In this document: piece by piece, positions 7,398-15,567 of the stretch
Numbering within the stretch: the stretch's first letter is position 1
Layout: every line of letters starts with the position of its first letter
Source: JAGNRR01 sp964612525
GTDB lineage: Bacteria > Bacteroidota > Bacteroidia > Chitinophagales > Chitinophagaceae
Assembly: GCA_964612525.1 (NCBI GenBank)
Contig: CAZTCQ010000019.1
Location: 1 to 33,011 of the forward strand
Length of the DNA: 33,011 nucleotides
Direction: 5' to 3'
Position numbers and translations under genes: made by a program
The notes under the pieces: model-generated
The model's database searches: none
Seen by the model: the letters and a program-made list of their open reading frames with translations, nothing else
What the model was told of the DNA's origin: nothing

Positions 7398-7433
7398 AGC
7401 TAAAAATTAGTTTGTAAGCTATAACAAAATTTT

Positions 7434-7466
7434 TTGGATATGGTAGTACACCAACTACTATATTTG
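7434..7466 (+). promoter_or_regulatory. bamD promoter, TTG-N22-TATATTTG
   Basis: A -33 TTG at 7434-7436 and a perfect -7 box TATATTTG at 7459-7466, spacing 22 nt. The ATG at 7476 begins 9 nt after the box, giving a leader of only a few nucleotides. The TTG that could be taken as a longer ORF start is this -33 element. Confidence 0.7.
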
Positions 7467-7475
7467 CCGCGCTAT

Positions 7476-8270
7476 ATGAAATGGACTTTCGTTATATTAT
7501 TGATAGTTATGTTGGGCTCCACTGCCTGCAATGAGCTTGAAAAAATTCAAAAATCAAGCAATACAGAATACAAGCTCCAAAAAGCCAATGAATATTACGA
7601 CAAAACCCAGTACGGGAAGGCTATCATTCTTTACGAGGAGCTTCTGACGATTTTTAAAGGAACAAAGCGATTTGAAGATATTTACTACAAATATGCAATG
7701 AGCTATTACAAGCAGGGCAATTACCTGGCAGCGAGTTATCATTTTAAAAACTTCTCTGATTTATTTCCAAGTTCTAAACGTTCCGAGGAGACCCGTTTTT
7801 TACACAGCAAAAGTCTTTTTGAAGATACCAAAGGCTACACCTTGGATCAAGCGACTACCAAAACCACAATCGCAGAGCTTCAAAATTTCATCAATACACA
7901 CCCCGAGTCTAATCGGGTGAGCAGCGCTAACAAAATGATAGACGAGGCACGTGGCAAACTCGAAGAAAAAGACAAATATGCTGCCGAGTTATACTTCAAA
8001 GTTTCACGATACCGTGCGGCGGCTATTTATTTTGAGCAAATCATGAACAAATACCCCGATTCGAAATACATTGACTATTATCAATATCGCGTTTTACAAG
8101 CACGATACAATTATGCAAGGCAAAGTATTGATTCAAAACGAAAGGAACGATACAAGCAAGTACTAGAAGATTACGCTTATTTTAAGAACATAAACCCAAA
8201 TAATAAGTACCAAAAAGACATTGAATCGATAAAAAAGTTATCTTCGCAGGCCCTTACTAAAATTAAATAG
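7476..8270 (+). CDS. bamD: outer membrane assembly lipoprotein BamD
   Basis: 264 residues from the ATG at 7476. A longer in-frame reading from a TTG at 7434 is unlikely because it would include the promoter. Lipoprotein signal: MKWTFVILLIVMLGSTAC, with Cys at about residue 18. The mature protein is a chain of TPR-like helical pairs (YDKTQYGKAIILYEELLTIF, YYKYAMSYYKQGNYLAASYHFKNF, AELYFKVSRYRAAAIYFEQIMNKYPDSKY), the BamD/YfiO arrangement. BamD is the essential lipoprotein partner of BamA, receiving beta-barrel proteins at the periplasmic face of the outer membrane. In Bacteroidota it is commonly followed by rpoZ and coaBC, exactly as here (rpoZ starts 2 nt after the stop), which supports the assignment. 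Confidence 0.94.
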   Translation: MKWTFVILLIVMLGSTACNELEKIQKSSNTEYKLQKANEYYDKTQYGKAIILYEELLTIFKGTKRFEDIYYKYAMSYYKQGNYLAASYHFKNFSDLFPSSKRSEETRFLHSKSLFEDTKGYTLDQATTKTTIAELQNFINTHPESNRVSSANKMIDEARGKLEEKDKYAAELYFKVSRYRAAAIYFEQIMNKYPDSKYIDYYQYRVLQARYNYARQSIDSKRKERYKQVLEDYAYFKNINPNNKYQKDIESIKKLSSQALTKIK

Positions 8271-8272
8271 TT

Positions 8273-8611
8273 ATGATGCAACAAGGCAAAAAGCTTCTTA
8301 TCAACACGACGAACCCTTCTATTGAGGCAAGAAATGTGGATACAATAAAAACTCCCACGGGCAATTTATATGAGTCTTTAGTAATCATAAGTAAACGGGC
8401 CAATCAAATCAATACTAAGATTAAGGACGAATTAATCAAAAAATTAGAGGAGTTTGGTAGCCACACTGATAATTTAGAAGAAATCTCCGAAAACAAAGAG
8501 CAAATCGAAATCTCACGTTTTTATGAAAGAATGGCAAATCCTGCTATCCAAGCCACTAACGAATTTATTGACGAAAAAATCTACTACAAGAAGCCTGACC
8601 TAGACATCTAA
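8273..8611 (+). CDS. rpoZ: RNA polymerase omega subunit, Bacteroidota type
   Basis: 112 residues. It has the conserved core TPTGNLYESLVIISKRANQINTKIKDELIKKLEEF found in Bacteroidota omega/RPB6-like proteins. The N-terminal NTTNPSIEARNVDTI stretch and a C-terminal helix with FYERMANPAIQATNEFI are also typical of the phylum and differ from the proteobacterial form. Omega binds the beta' subunit and helps assemble and stabilise RNA polymerase; in some bacteria it contributes to the ppGpp site. Two ATGs stand in tandem (8273 and 8276); either may be used. It is packed 2 nt behind bamD, so it is co-transcribed from the bamD promoter. Confidence 0.92.
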   Translation: MMQQGKKLLINTTNPSIEARNVDTIKTPTGNLYESLVIISKRANQINTKIKDELIKKLEEFGSHTDNLEEISENKEQIEISRFYERMANPAIQATNEFIDEKIYYKKPDLDI

Positions 8612-8654
8612 TTCTATTCTGATTCTTGCTGGTTACAGCACTCTCCCCATATTA

Positions 8655-9113
8655 ATGACGATTTCCTCAATGCCCCTTGCAGCCTATCTAGGTATTCAAG
8701 AAACAAATTTTAAAGACTATTTATTGGAGCTTCCTTTCAGCGGGAAGTTGCTCAATCATATAGATACGATTCATGCTTCGGCGATATACTGTTTTGCCGA
8801 GATTAGCAGCGGAATCTTCTTAATGAAACATTTTTCGGTTGAAGCAAAGACAACAATTCCTTTAGTAAGAAAGTCAACGGTGAAATATTCAGCTGTACCA
8901 CAAAATGATACCCTTTACACAAAGGGAGTTTTAGTGAATCAGGAAGTAAGTTCGATAAAACAGCAAATCGAAAAAACAGGTAGGGTGCAAATTGAAATTT
9001 TGATTACGGTTTATGACGTAACCGAAAAAGTCATTTGCCGCTGTCAAGTTAATTGGTTTGTAACGAAGAAAGCAGAAACCCTAAAAGTTTCCCAAACTGC
9101 TGCACTCAGCTAG
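8655..9113 (+). CDS. probable hotdog-fold protein (thioesterase-like, DUF4442-like)
   Basis: 152 residues, no signal peptide. The pattern fits a hotdog fold: a helix-start segment HIDTIHASAIYCFAEISSGIFLMKHF resembles the central helix of PaaI/DUF4442-like thioesterases. It is followed by the strands TIPLVRKSTVKYSAVPQNDTLYTKGVLV and RVQIEILITVYDVTEKVICRCQVNWFV. Such proteins usually hydrolyse or bind acyl-CoA. Being placed directly before coaBC (CoA synthesis) makes an acyl-CoA role plausible, but this is inference. An ATG six codons in (8670) is an alternative start. It interrupts the rpoZ-coaBC adjacency usual in the phylum. Fold call moderately confident; substrate unknown. Confidence 0.65.
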   Translation: MTISSMPLAAYLGIQETNFKDYLLELPFSGKLLNHIDTIHASAIYCFAEISSGIFLMKHFSVEAKTTIPLVRKSTVKYSAVPQNDTLYTKGVLVNQEVSSIKQQIEKTGRVQIEILITVYDVTEKVICRCQVNWFVTKKAETLKVSQTAALS

Positions 9114-9121
9114 AAATAAAG

Positions 9122-9129
9122 TATTTTTA
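9122..9129 (+). promoter_or_regulatory. -7-like box TATTTTTA before coaBC
   Basis: It lies 4 nt before the GTG start at 9134, within the short gap after the hotdog gene. It would give coaBC its own leaderless transcript in addition to read-through. Confidence 0.45.
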
Positions 9130-9133
9130 CCCT

Positions 9134-10339
9134 GTGAAAGGGAAAAAAATCCTCATAGGAATTACGGGTAGCATAGCCGCTTATAAAATCCCATTATTAG
9201 TACGACTGCTCATCAAAGCAGGTGCCGAAATTAGAGTCGTTATGACGCCAAGCGCAGCAGAGTTCGTCTCGCCCCTGGTGCTCAGTACCTTATCCAAAAA
9301 CAAAGTGAGCCTTTCTTTAAGCACAGACCATTCCTGGGAAAACCATGTAATGATGGGTCGCTGGGCGGATATCATGTTGATAGCACCTGCATCAGCCAAT
9401 ACTATGGCAAAAATGGCTCAGGGCCTTTGTGATAACCTTTTGCTCGCGGCATACTTATCAGCGACCTGTCCCGTTCACATTGCACCGGCCATGGATGAGG
9501 ATATGTATCACCACCCAAGCTTTATTGCTAATTGTGAAAAACTAAGATCCTACGGAAATACAATCTTAGAATCAAACCATGGCGAACTCGCCAGTGGGTT
9601 AATCGGAATGGGAAGAATGGCGGAAGTTGAAGAGATATTTGAACATCTACAGAAACAGTTAAGCACTAAGGGTAGGCTAAAAGGCAAAAAAGCCTTGGTC
9701 ACAGCGGGTCCTACTTACGAAAACTTAGACCCAGTGCGTTTTATTGGAAATTATTCTAGCGGAAAAATGGGACTGGCAGTTGCTGAAGCCTTGGCTGCCG
9801 AAGGTGCTGAAGTAACCCTAGTAATGGGACCAAGCGCTTTAAAAGCAAATCACACAACTATTGAACAAATTAACGTTCAGTCTGCTCAAGAAATGTTTGA
9901 AGCCTGTCAAAATCATTTCAGTAATATGGATATTGCTGTGATGAGTGCAGCCGTGGCCGATTACCGACCCAAAATCAAAGCCACAGAAAAGATTAAGAAA
10001 AAAAGCGATGAACTAAGTTTAGAACTTGAAAAAACGACAGACATCTTAAAAACCCTAGGAAATAACAAAAAACCAAATCAAATCGTAGTAGGTTTTGCTT
10101 TAGAAAGCAAAGATGAAGAGAAACATGCTCAGAAAAAACTAAAAGACAAAAACGCTGATTTAATCGTCCTCAATTCTATTAAAGATGAAGGAGCTGGTTT
10201 CATGAAGGACACCAATAAAGTTACCATTTTCAATAAAAACGGTACTAAAAAAAGCTATGATCTAAAAAGTAAAAAAGAGGTAGCGCGCGATATCGTTGCC
10301 CAGATTATCGAGTTGAAAAACGAAAAGGATGAAGCATAG
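9134..10339 (+). CDS. coaBC: bifunctional phosphopantothenoylcysteine decarboxylase/phosphopantothenate-cysteine ligase
   Basis: 401 residues from a GTG at 9134. The ORF is open further upstream to 9053, but that would overlap the preceding gene by 61 nt and add 27 residues with no family likeness. CoaC half (about 1-180), a flavoprotein: KKILIGITGSIAAYK, RWADIMLIAPASANTMAKMAQGLCDNLL and APAMDEDMYHHPS. CoaB half (about 185-401): KALVTAGPTYENLDPVRFIGNYSSGKMG, AAVADYRPK, the KIKK lysine cluster, VGFALESKDEE and KNADLIVLNSI. It couples phosphopantothenate to cysteine (CTP-dependent in most bacteria), then decarboxylates the product to 4'-phosphopantetheine, a central step of CoA synthesis. The PorD gene starts 11 nt before its stop. 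Confidence 0.95.
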   Translation: MKGKKILIGITGSIAAYKIPLLVRLLIKAGAEIRVVMTPSAAEFVSPLVLSTLSKNKVSLSLSTDHSWENHVMMGRWADIMLIAPASANTMAKMAQGLCDNLLLAAYLSATCPVHIAPAMDEDMYHHPSFIANCEKLRSYGNTILESNHGELASGLIGMGRMAEVEEIFEHLQKQLSTKGRLKGKKALVTAGPTYENLDPVRFIGNYSSGKMGLAVAEALAAEGAEVTLVMGPSALKANHTTIEQINVQSAQEMFEACQNHFSNMDIAVMSAAVADYRPKIKATEKIKKKSDELSLELEKTTDILKTLGNNKKPNQIVVGFALESKDEEKHAQKKLKDKNADLIVLNSIKDEGAGFMKDTNKVTIFNKNGTKKSYDLKSKKEVARDIVAQIIELKNEKDEA

Positions 10340-11255
10340 AATTATTATATTTATACTGTTACTAGGAGCTAGCTTTTGTGAAGCCCAAGAAATTAAGTGT
10401 AAGGCAATCGTAAACGCAAATCAGATTCAAGGAGTTGATAAAAAAGTTTTTAAAACTTTAGAACAAGCCGTTGAAAAATTTGTAAACACTCGAAAATGGA
10501 CCGATGACACCTACGAACCGAACGAAAAGATTGACATTGTATTTTCCCTCGTCCTTAGTAAGCAAATTGAGGGAGTAGAAGGCGGCTATTCTGGCAATAT
10601 CTCTATTCAAGCCACGCGCCCAATTTATAATTCGAATTACGCTTCTTCAACTGTGAATTATATGGATAAAAATTTCACGATAAAGTACATTCAATTCCAA
10701 CCCTTAGATTTCAATGATAATCGCGTTACCGGATCCGATGCACTTGCTTCCAATTTAACCGCCGTTTTGGCCTATTATACCTATCTAGTTATCGGATTGG
10801 ATTACGATAGTTTTTCGCCCAAAGCAGGTACACCTTATTTTAATAAAGCCTTAAATGTAGTGAGCAACTCCCCTGAGAATCGCTACATTTCTGGCTGGAG
10901 CGCGAGAGATAGTAAACGTCGAAATCGTTACTGGTTAATTGATCAAATCTTGAATAATCGCTTTGCTAATTTTCGCACCGCCTGGTACACTTACCACCGC
11001 AAAGGGCTAGACATGATGATAAGTAAACCGAAACTAGCACGGAAGAACATCAATGATATTTTTCCAGTTATAAAAAAGATTAATCGTGAAAATCCAACTT
11101 CAGTATTGCTGCAATTCTTTTATACCGCAAAAAGTGAGGAAATCATAGACTTTATAAAAAATTCAAGTCGCCCGGAAAGAGAGATCATCATTCCGATTTG
11201 TGCGAGTATAGACGTTCGGAATGCTCAACGGTATTTTAAAATCATGAAGCAATGA
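10329..11255 (+). CDS. porD: DUF4835 / PorD family protein (type IX secretion-associated)
   Basis: 308 residues. Signal peptide MKHRIIIFILLLGASFCEA, then the mature start QEIKCKAIVNANQIQGVDKKVFKTLEQAVEKFVNTRKWTDD, which is the recognisable N-terminus of the DUF4835 family. Members are often named PorD and linked to the type IX secretion system. Its place directly after coaBC is the usual Bacteroidota arrangement. The protein is probably periplasmic or outer-membrane associated; no catalytic motif is seen. The start codon lies inside the end of coaBC and the stop overlaps the next gene (ATGA), so it is in the same operon. The family call rests on my memory of the N-terminal pattern; the precise role in secretion is not shown by the sequence. 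Confidence 0.8.
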   Translation: MKHRIIIFILLLGASFCEAQEIKCKAIVNANQIQGVDKKVFKTLEQAVEKFVNTRKWTDDTYEPNEKIDIVFSLVLSKQIEGVEGGYSGNISIQATRPIYNSNYASSTVNYMDKNFTIKYIQFQPLDFNDNRVTGSDALASNLTAVLAYYTYLVIGLDYDSFSPKAGTPYFNKALNVVSNSPENRYISGWSARDSKRRNRYWLIDQILNNRFANFRTAWYTYHRKGLDMMISKPKLARKNINDIFPVIKKINRENPTSVLLQFFYTAKSEEIIDFIKNSSRPEREIIIPICASIDVRNAQRYFKIMKQ

Positions 11256-11644
11256 GAATTTATGTGATGCCGCTTTGCTTCACCCTTTTTTTTGTTAGCT
11301 GTCAGAACCAACAGCCTCCACTTCCTGCTGAGCAAATGGTAAACATTCTAAGCGACATGCACATGGCAGAAACCTTCTCGAGAATTGTCTCTGTGAATAC
11401 TGGCGTATATGATGTAAAAAATAAAGACACCTTGCAAAAGCTGTACTCGTCCATTTATCAGTTTTATAAAATGGATACTACTCAATTCTCAGCTGCATTG
11501 CTTTGGTATCAACAGCACCCGAAAGAATTTGACAAAGTGTATGTCAAGGTTTTAGAAGAACTCAGCATTCGTAAGGAAAGCTTTCAAGATAGCCTCGTTG
11601 AGTATTCCGATTCTACACTAGGAATAAATAACGATACTTTATAA
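11252..11644 (+). CDS. DUF4296-type lipoprotein
   Basis: 130 residues. The leader MRIYVMPLCFTLFFVSC ends in a lipobox (FVSC, Cys17). Then comes the helical block LPAEQMVNILSDMHMAETFSRIV, which matches the N-terminus of DUF4296 proteins (…ILxDIHxAEA…). YQFYKMDTTQFSAALLWYQQHPKEFDKVYVKVLEEL follows, typical of the rest of that domain. Members are small Bacteroidota lipoproteins of unknown function, often next to cell-envelope genes. Translation is coupled to the PorD gene through a 4-nt ATGA overlap. A role alongside PorD in the envelope is inferred from position only. Confidence 0.8.
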   Translation: MRIYVMPLCFTLFFVSCQNQQPPLPAEQMVNILSDMHMAETFSRIVSVNTGVYDVKNKDTLQKLYSSIYQFYKMDTTQFSAALLWYQQHPKEFDKVYVKVLEELSIRKESFQDSLVEYSDSTLGINNDTL

Positions 11645-11667
11645 GATTATCCTCCCTCAAAGCCCTA

Positions 11668-11703
11668 TTTGTCCTCATTTTTTTGTAAATTCGCGTACGT
11701 TTG
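11668..11703 (+). promoter_or_regulatory. citrate synthase promoter
   Basis: A perfect -7 box TACGTTTG at 11696-11703, with TTTG at 11668-11671 as a possible -33 element (24-nt spacing, slightly long). The predicted leader is about 20 nt to the ATG at 11728. An alternative weaker box TAAATTCG is at 11686-11693. Confidence 0.5.
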
Positions 11704-11727
11704 AACTAACACCTTCTAGCAGTAACT

Positions 11728-13047
11728 ATGAATAATTTAAAACAAAAATTTGAGAAAAACGCAAGTGAATTAGGCGCGGAAATTAAGGCTATGCTTAAAG
11801 AGCATGGCGATAAAAAAATTCAAGAAACCAGCTTAAAACAAATTTATGGTGGAATGCGTGGTATGATTGGCTTGGTTTGCGAAACGTCATTGCTAGATGC
11901 CGAAGAGGGAATACACTTCAAAGGATATTCTATTCCTCAGTTAGTCGAGAAATTACCCAAAGCAGAAGGAGGTTCTCAACCTCTTCCGGAAGGGCTTTTT
12001 TATCTAATGCTAATTGGTGAACTGCCTGCGGATGCAGACGCAGAGCAAATTTCAGCAGCTTGGGGCAGACGTTCTCACGTGCCAAATCATGTGTTTGAAG
12101 CGATTAATAAATTGCCCTTGCATACGCACCCGATGACAATGCTTAGCATTGGTATCATGGCTATGCAAACCGAAAGTGTTTTTGCAAAAGCATACAAAGA
12201 CGGAATATCAAAATCAGAATATTGGTCCTACACATTCGAAGATTGTTTGAACCTTACGGCAAGGCTTCCTCGAATTGCGGCTTATATCTATAGAAGAAAA
12301 TATAAAAATGACGAGCATATTCATCCCGACGGGATGTTAGATTGGGCAGCAAACTTTGCTCACATGCTAGGATACGATGACCCAGAGTTTCATGAGTTAA
12401 TGCGTTTGTATTTATGTATCCACGCCGATCATGAAGGTGGAAACATTAGTGCGCATACCTCTCATGTAGTAAGCTCAGCTTTGAGTGATCCTTATTTATC
12501 ATTTGCTGCGGGCATGAATGGTTTGGCCGGTCCTTTGCATGGTTTAGCCAATCAAGAAGTAATCCGTTGGATTAAAGAAATGATTAGCGAATTGAATACT
12601 ACCGAGCCTTCTAAAGAGCAAATTGCTAAATACGTTCAGGAAACCTTAGATGCTGGAAAAGTAATCCCTGGATATGGTCACGCTGTATTGCGTAAGACGG
12701 ACCCGCGTTTCACGGCTCAAATGGAATTTGCTAAACAATATTGTGCTGATGACTCTACGATACAAACGGTATGGAACATTTATGATGTAGTGCCTGATAT
12801 TTTAGGCAAGTTAGGAAAGGTAAAAAATCCTTGGCCTAATGTCGATTCTCACTCAGGAGCTTTATTGCAACACTATGGCTTGGTAGAAGAAGAGTTTTAC
12901 ACAGTACTTTTCGGTGTGTCACGTGCTTTAGGAATTTTGGCCGGTATGTGTTGGGATCGAGCATTGGGTATGCCATTAGAAAGACCAAAATCTGTTTCCA
13001 CGCGCATGGTGAAGCAGTGGTTGAATGGAGATATTGATTCTTTGTAA
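11728..13047 (+). CDS. gltA: citrate synthase, eukaryote-like type
   Basis: 439 residues. It condenses acetyl-CoA and oxaloacetate to citrate, the entry step of the TCA cycle. The catalytic triad is visible: His271 in GPLHGLANQEV, His318 in PGYGHAVLRKTDPRF and Asp373 in NVDSHSGALLQHYG. The N-terminus (YGGMRGMIGLVCETSLLDAEEGIHFKGYSIPQL) and the length match the mitochondrial-like citrate synthase branch, not the hexameric NADH-sensitive enzymes of Gram-negative Proteobacteria. This branch is known in several Bacteroidota. It stands alone with its own promoter, and its terminator lies inside the 3' end of the convergent gene at 13050. Confidence 0.95.
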   Translation: MNNLKQKFEKNASELGAEIKAMLKEHGDKKIQETSLKQIYGGMRGMIGLVCETSLLDAEEGIHFKGYSIPQLVEKLPKAEGGSQPLPEGLFYLMLIGELPADADAEQISAAWGRRSHVPNHVFEAINKLPLHTHPMTMLSIGIMAMQTESVFAKAYKDGISKSEYWSYTFEDCLNLTARLPRIAAYIYRRKYKNDEHIHPDGMLDWAANFAHMLGYDDPEFHELMRLYLCIHADHEGGNISAHTSHVVSSALSDPYLSFAAGMNGLAGPLHGLANQEVIRWIKEMISELNTTEPSKEQIAKYVQETLDAGKVIPGYGHAVLRKTDPRFTAQMEFAKQYCADDSTIQTVWNIYDVVPDILGKLGKVKNPWPNVDSHSGALLQHYGLVEEEFYTVLFGVSRALGILAGMCWDRALGMPLERPKSVSTRMVKQWLNGDIDSL

Positions 13048-13049
13048 GA

Positions 13050-13571
13050 TTAAAATTTTGAAAGATAAAGAGCGGCTTTTTTTAGTCGCTCTTTTTTTGT
13101 ACCTGTCATAATTGCAAATGGTGCAGACTGTTCTTGCAAATGAGATAAATAGATTTGAAATAATCGCTTTCTATCCTCTTCCATAGGATGTTCTCGAAGC
13201 ACATCGTTTTCCCAAGGCACATCTAAAGCACAAAGCAAATAAGCCGCAGGTTTGAATACGGCTAATTCATTTAAAATAAAACGAGAACATTTTCCGAACT
13301 TCTCCTCGCTCCATATTTTTAAAACTAAGAGCGCCGTATCTATTATTACGAATTCAGAGCTTGTATTTTCAATAGCCGACAGCTGTAGTTTGGCTATTTC
13401 CACAAGGTCTGAATATTCGTAAACTCCCTTTCTATTTTCTAAATATTGTCTGGCATATTCCGGAACATAAGCTACTTCTAATTTGTTGGCTAAGGATTTT
13501 GCCAAAGTGGACTTCCCCGTGCTTTCCACACCCGTCACTACAATTATTTTTTGTTTCGCTTTGAAATCCAT
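13050..13571 (-). CDS. NadR-like P-loop ATPase, possible nicotinamide riboside kinase
   Basis: 173 residues, one domain. Walker A GVESTGKSTLA near the N-terminus, then the conserved VPEYARQYLE block and FVIIDTALLVLKIW (Walker B-like, with Asp), and a lid-region segment REHPMEEDRKRLFQIY. This is the pattern of the C-terminal kinase domain of NadR (AAA_28 family), which phosphorylates nicotinamide riboside to NMN; stand-alone versions are common in Bacteroidota. No nucleotidyl-transferase domain is attached. The NAD link fits with nadE elsewhere in the window, but substrate specificity cannot be read from the sequence. Its last ~15 codons also form the citrate synthase terminator. Confidence 0.8.
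   Translation of the reverse strand: MDFKAKQKIIVVTGVESTGKSTLAKSLANKLEVAYVPEYARQYLENRKGVYEYSDLVEIAKLQLSAIENTSSEFVIIDTALLVLKIWSEEKFGKCSRFILNELAVFKPAAYLLCALDVPWENDVLREHPMEEDRKRLFQIYLSHLQEQSAPFAIMTGTKKERLKKAALYLSKF
13067..13098 (+). terminator. terminator of citrate synthase, inside the convergent coding end
   Basis: An 11-bp stem (13067-13077 with 13084-13094, one G-T pair), 6-nt loop, followed by TTTT. It begins 20 nt after the gltA stop. It lies wholly within the last codons of the minus-strand NadR-like gene. Confidence 0.85.
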
Positions 13572-13590
13572 TTTACTAATCAGTTATTGC

Positions 13591-13598
13591 TAAATTTG
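13591..13598 (+). promoter_or_regulatory. -7 box TAAATTTG of the multiheme cytochrome gene
   Basis: Perfect TAnnTTTG match 10 nt before the ATG at 13609, in the 37-nt gap to the divergent NadR-like gene. Confidence 0.55.
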
Positions 13599-13608
13599 AA
13601 GAGCAGTC

Positions 13609-15498
13609 ATGCGAAGATACTACCTAGGCTTACTTTTTATATTAATTTGTACGGCGCTGCTTTTTACTTGTCAAGAAAAAAAAGAATCGTCACCTTTTAG
13701 GAATATTCAAAACCCTGATGCAGAGTACGTAGGTATGAACGAATGTAAAACCTGTCACCTACCCATTTATAAAACCTATCTGGAAACCGGTATGGGCCAA
13801 TCGTGGGGGCTAGCAACCAAAGAAAAAAGTGCCGCTGATTTTAGCGATGCGCACCCTCCTATTTATGACAAAAAACTTGACTTGTATTACAAAGCATTTT
13901 GGCGAGGTGAGGACATGTACATCAAAGAATATCGTTTATCAGCAAATGATACTACGCACTATCGCGAAGAAAAAGTGAGCTATGTGGTAGGCAGCGGACA
14001 ACATACCAATTCACACATTGTAGATTTCAATGGCTATTTACATCAAGCTCCTATCACGTTTTATACTCAAAAAGGACAATGGGATTTAGCACCGGGCTAT
14101 GAAGGCGGCAACAACATTCGCTTCGATAGAAAAATTCAAACCGAGTGTATCACCTGTCACAATGGTTATCCAAAGCATATAGAAGGAAGCCTGAATAAAT
14201 ATGCCGAAGTAAAAACAGGCATCGATTGCGAACGATGCCATGGACCCGGAAGTATTCACGTAGCCGAAAAAAAACTAGGAAAGTTAGTCGATACTTCTAA
14301 GGGGGCGGATTACTCAATCGTAAATCCTAAACGACTAACTACTGAGGAGCAAAATAATCTTTGCCAACGCTGCCACTTACAAGGAATTGCGGTACTCAAT
14401 GATGATAAAAACTTCTTTGATTTTTTGCCCTCGCAAAAACTTCAAAACGTCATGAGTGTGTTCATGCCTACATTTAGCGGCAGCCAAAAACACATGATTA
14501 TGGCTAGCCATGTGGAGCGCATGAAAATGAGTGATTGTTTTGTGACCAGTGGTAAAATGAGTTGTGTCACCTGTCATAATCCGCACCTTAGTGTAAAAGC
14601 AACACCAAAAGAAACATTTAATGCGGCTTGTAAAAATTGTCATTCCCAACAAAGTCAATGCACAGAAAGCTTGGAAGTACGTCAAAGCAAGAAGGATGAT
14701 TGCAGCGGCTGTCATATGGCTAAAAATAGTAGTATTGACATTCCGCACGTGGCGGTAACGGATCACTTTATCCGCCGAACGCCGACCATTGAAAATGAAG
14801 AAGCGATTCGAAATTTTATTGGGCTAAAATCCTACAACAATGAAGATCCAAATGCTCGAACAAAAGCCAGAGCCTTTCTAGAATTTTATGAACGTTACCA
14901 ACCCAATCCTCTTTTACTGGACAGTGCCTTAGCTTACTTGGCTAAAGCTGATAGACGAAACCCGGACGGCGATATAATTCGATCGTACTTTTTAAAAGAA
15001 AATTATCAAAAAGTAATAGAACAAAGTGAAGGAGTACCGCCTAGCAAACTCACATCCGCTTGGACGGCCTATCGAATCGGAGAAAGTTTTTCTATGCTTC
15101 AAAACTTTGAACAAGCCGTGGCTTTTCACCGTCAAGCAATTGAGCTAATGCCGCTTGGGCTAGATTTTAGACTGAAATTGGCCAGTGCTTTGGTAGCCAC
15201 TAAAAATTATGACGAAGCGAAAAAAATGCTACGGTTTATTTTAAAAGAAAATATAAAGTATGACGAAGCTCATAAAGTACTAGGTTTTTTAGCGCTGCAG
15301 GAAAATAATAATTCCTTATCAGCGAAATATACTAGGCGAGCTATCGCTTTAAATCCTAACGATGAACAGGCGTATATTAACTTAGCCGTCGCAAATTATA
15401 AACAACAGAACTTGGCCGAAGTGAAAAAAATTCTTTTGAAAGCGAGTACTATTTTTCCAAAAAATAAACAGATACGGGCTATGCTTCAGGATTTGTGA
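13609..15498 (+). CDS. seven-heme c-type cytochrome lipoprotein with TPR repeats
   Basis: 629 residues. The leader MRRYYLGLLFILICTALLFTC gives a lipoprotein anchored by Cys21. Seven CxxCH heme-attachment motifs are seen at about residues 46-50, 180-184, 207-211, 252-256, 319-323, 341-345 and 365-369 (CKTCH, CITCH, CERCH, CQRCH, CVTCH, CKNCH, CSGCH). The CERCHGPG and CVTCHNPH motifs resemble the cytochrome c554/NrfB-like multiheme families. The C-terminal third (about 470-629) is TPR-like (AWTAYRIGESFSMLQNFEQAVAFHRQAIELMP, AHKVLGFLALQENNNSLSAKYTRRAIALNPNDEQAYINLAVANYKQQNLAEV). It is probably an envelope electron-transfer protein, with the TPR part as a docking surface. The electron donor and acceptor are unknown, and no partner oxidoreductase is adjacent. 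Confidence 0.9.
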   Translation: MRRYYLGLLFILICTALLFTCQEKKESSPFRNIQNPDAEYVGMNECKTCHLPIYKTYLETGMGQSWGLATKEKSAADFSDAHPPIYDKKLDLYYKAFWRGEDMYIKEYRLSANDTTHYREEKVSYVVGSGQHTNSHIVDFNGYLHQAPITFYTQKGQWDLAPGYEGGNNIRFDRKIQTECITCHNGYPKHIEGSLNKYAEVKTGIDCERCHGPGSIHVAEKKLGKLVDTSKGADYSIVNPKRLTTEEQNNLCQRCHLQGIAVLNDDKNFFDFLPSQKLQNVMSVFMPTFSGSQKHMIMASHVERMKMSDCFVTSGKMSCVTCHNPHLSVKATPKETFNAACKNCHSQQSQCTESLEVRQSKKDDCSGCHMAKNSSIDIPHVAVTDHFIRRTPTIENEEAIRNFIGLKSYNNEDPNARTKARAFLEFYERYQPNPLLLDSALAYLAKADRRNPDGDIIRSYFLKENYQKVIEQSEGVPPSKLTSAWTAYRIGESFSMLQNFEQAVAFHRQAIELMPLGLDFRLKLASALVATKNYDEAKKMLRFILKENIKYDEAHKVLGFLALQENNNSLSAKYTRRAIALNPNDEQAYINLAVANYKQQNLAEVKKILLKASTIFPKNKQIRAMLQDL

Positions 15499-15555
15499 TG
15501 AGGTCATAACATTGTCAAATAATTTGAAACCTTAACTATTTTCACATTTTATTAG

Positions 15556-15563
15556 TAAATTGG
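15556..15563 (+). promoter_or_regulatory. -7-like box TAAATTGG
   Basis: One mismatch to TAnnTTTG; 4 nt before the ATG at 15568. Confidence 0.35.
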
Positions 15564-15567
15564 TTTT

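Noticed and set aside
9053..9133. Longer N-terminus for CoaBC starting at 9053
   Set aside because: It overlaps the preceding gene by 61 nt and adds 27 residues unlike CoaBC; GTG 9134 directly precedes the conserved KKILIGITGSIAAYK and follows a -7-like box.
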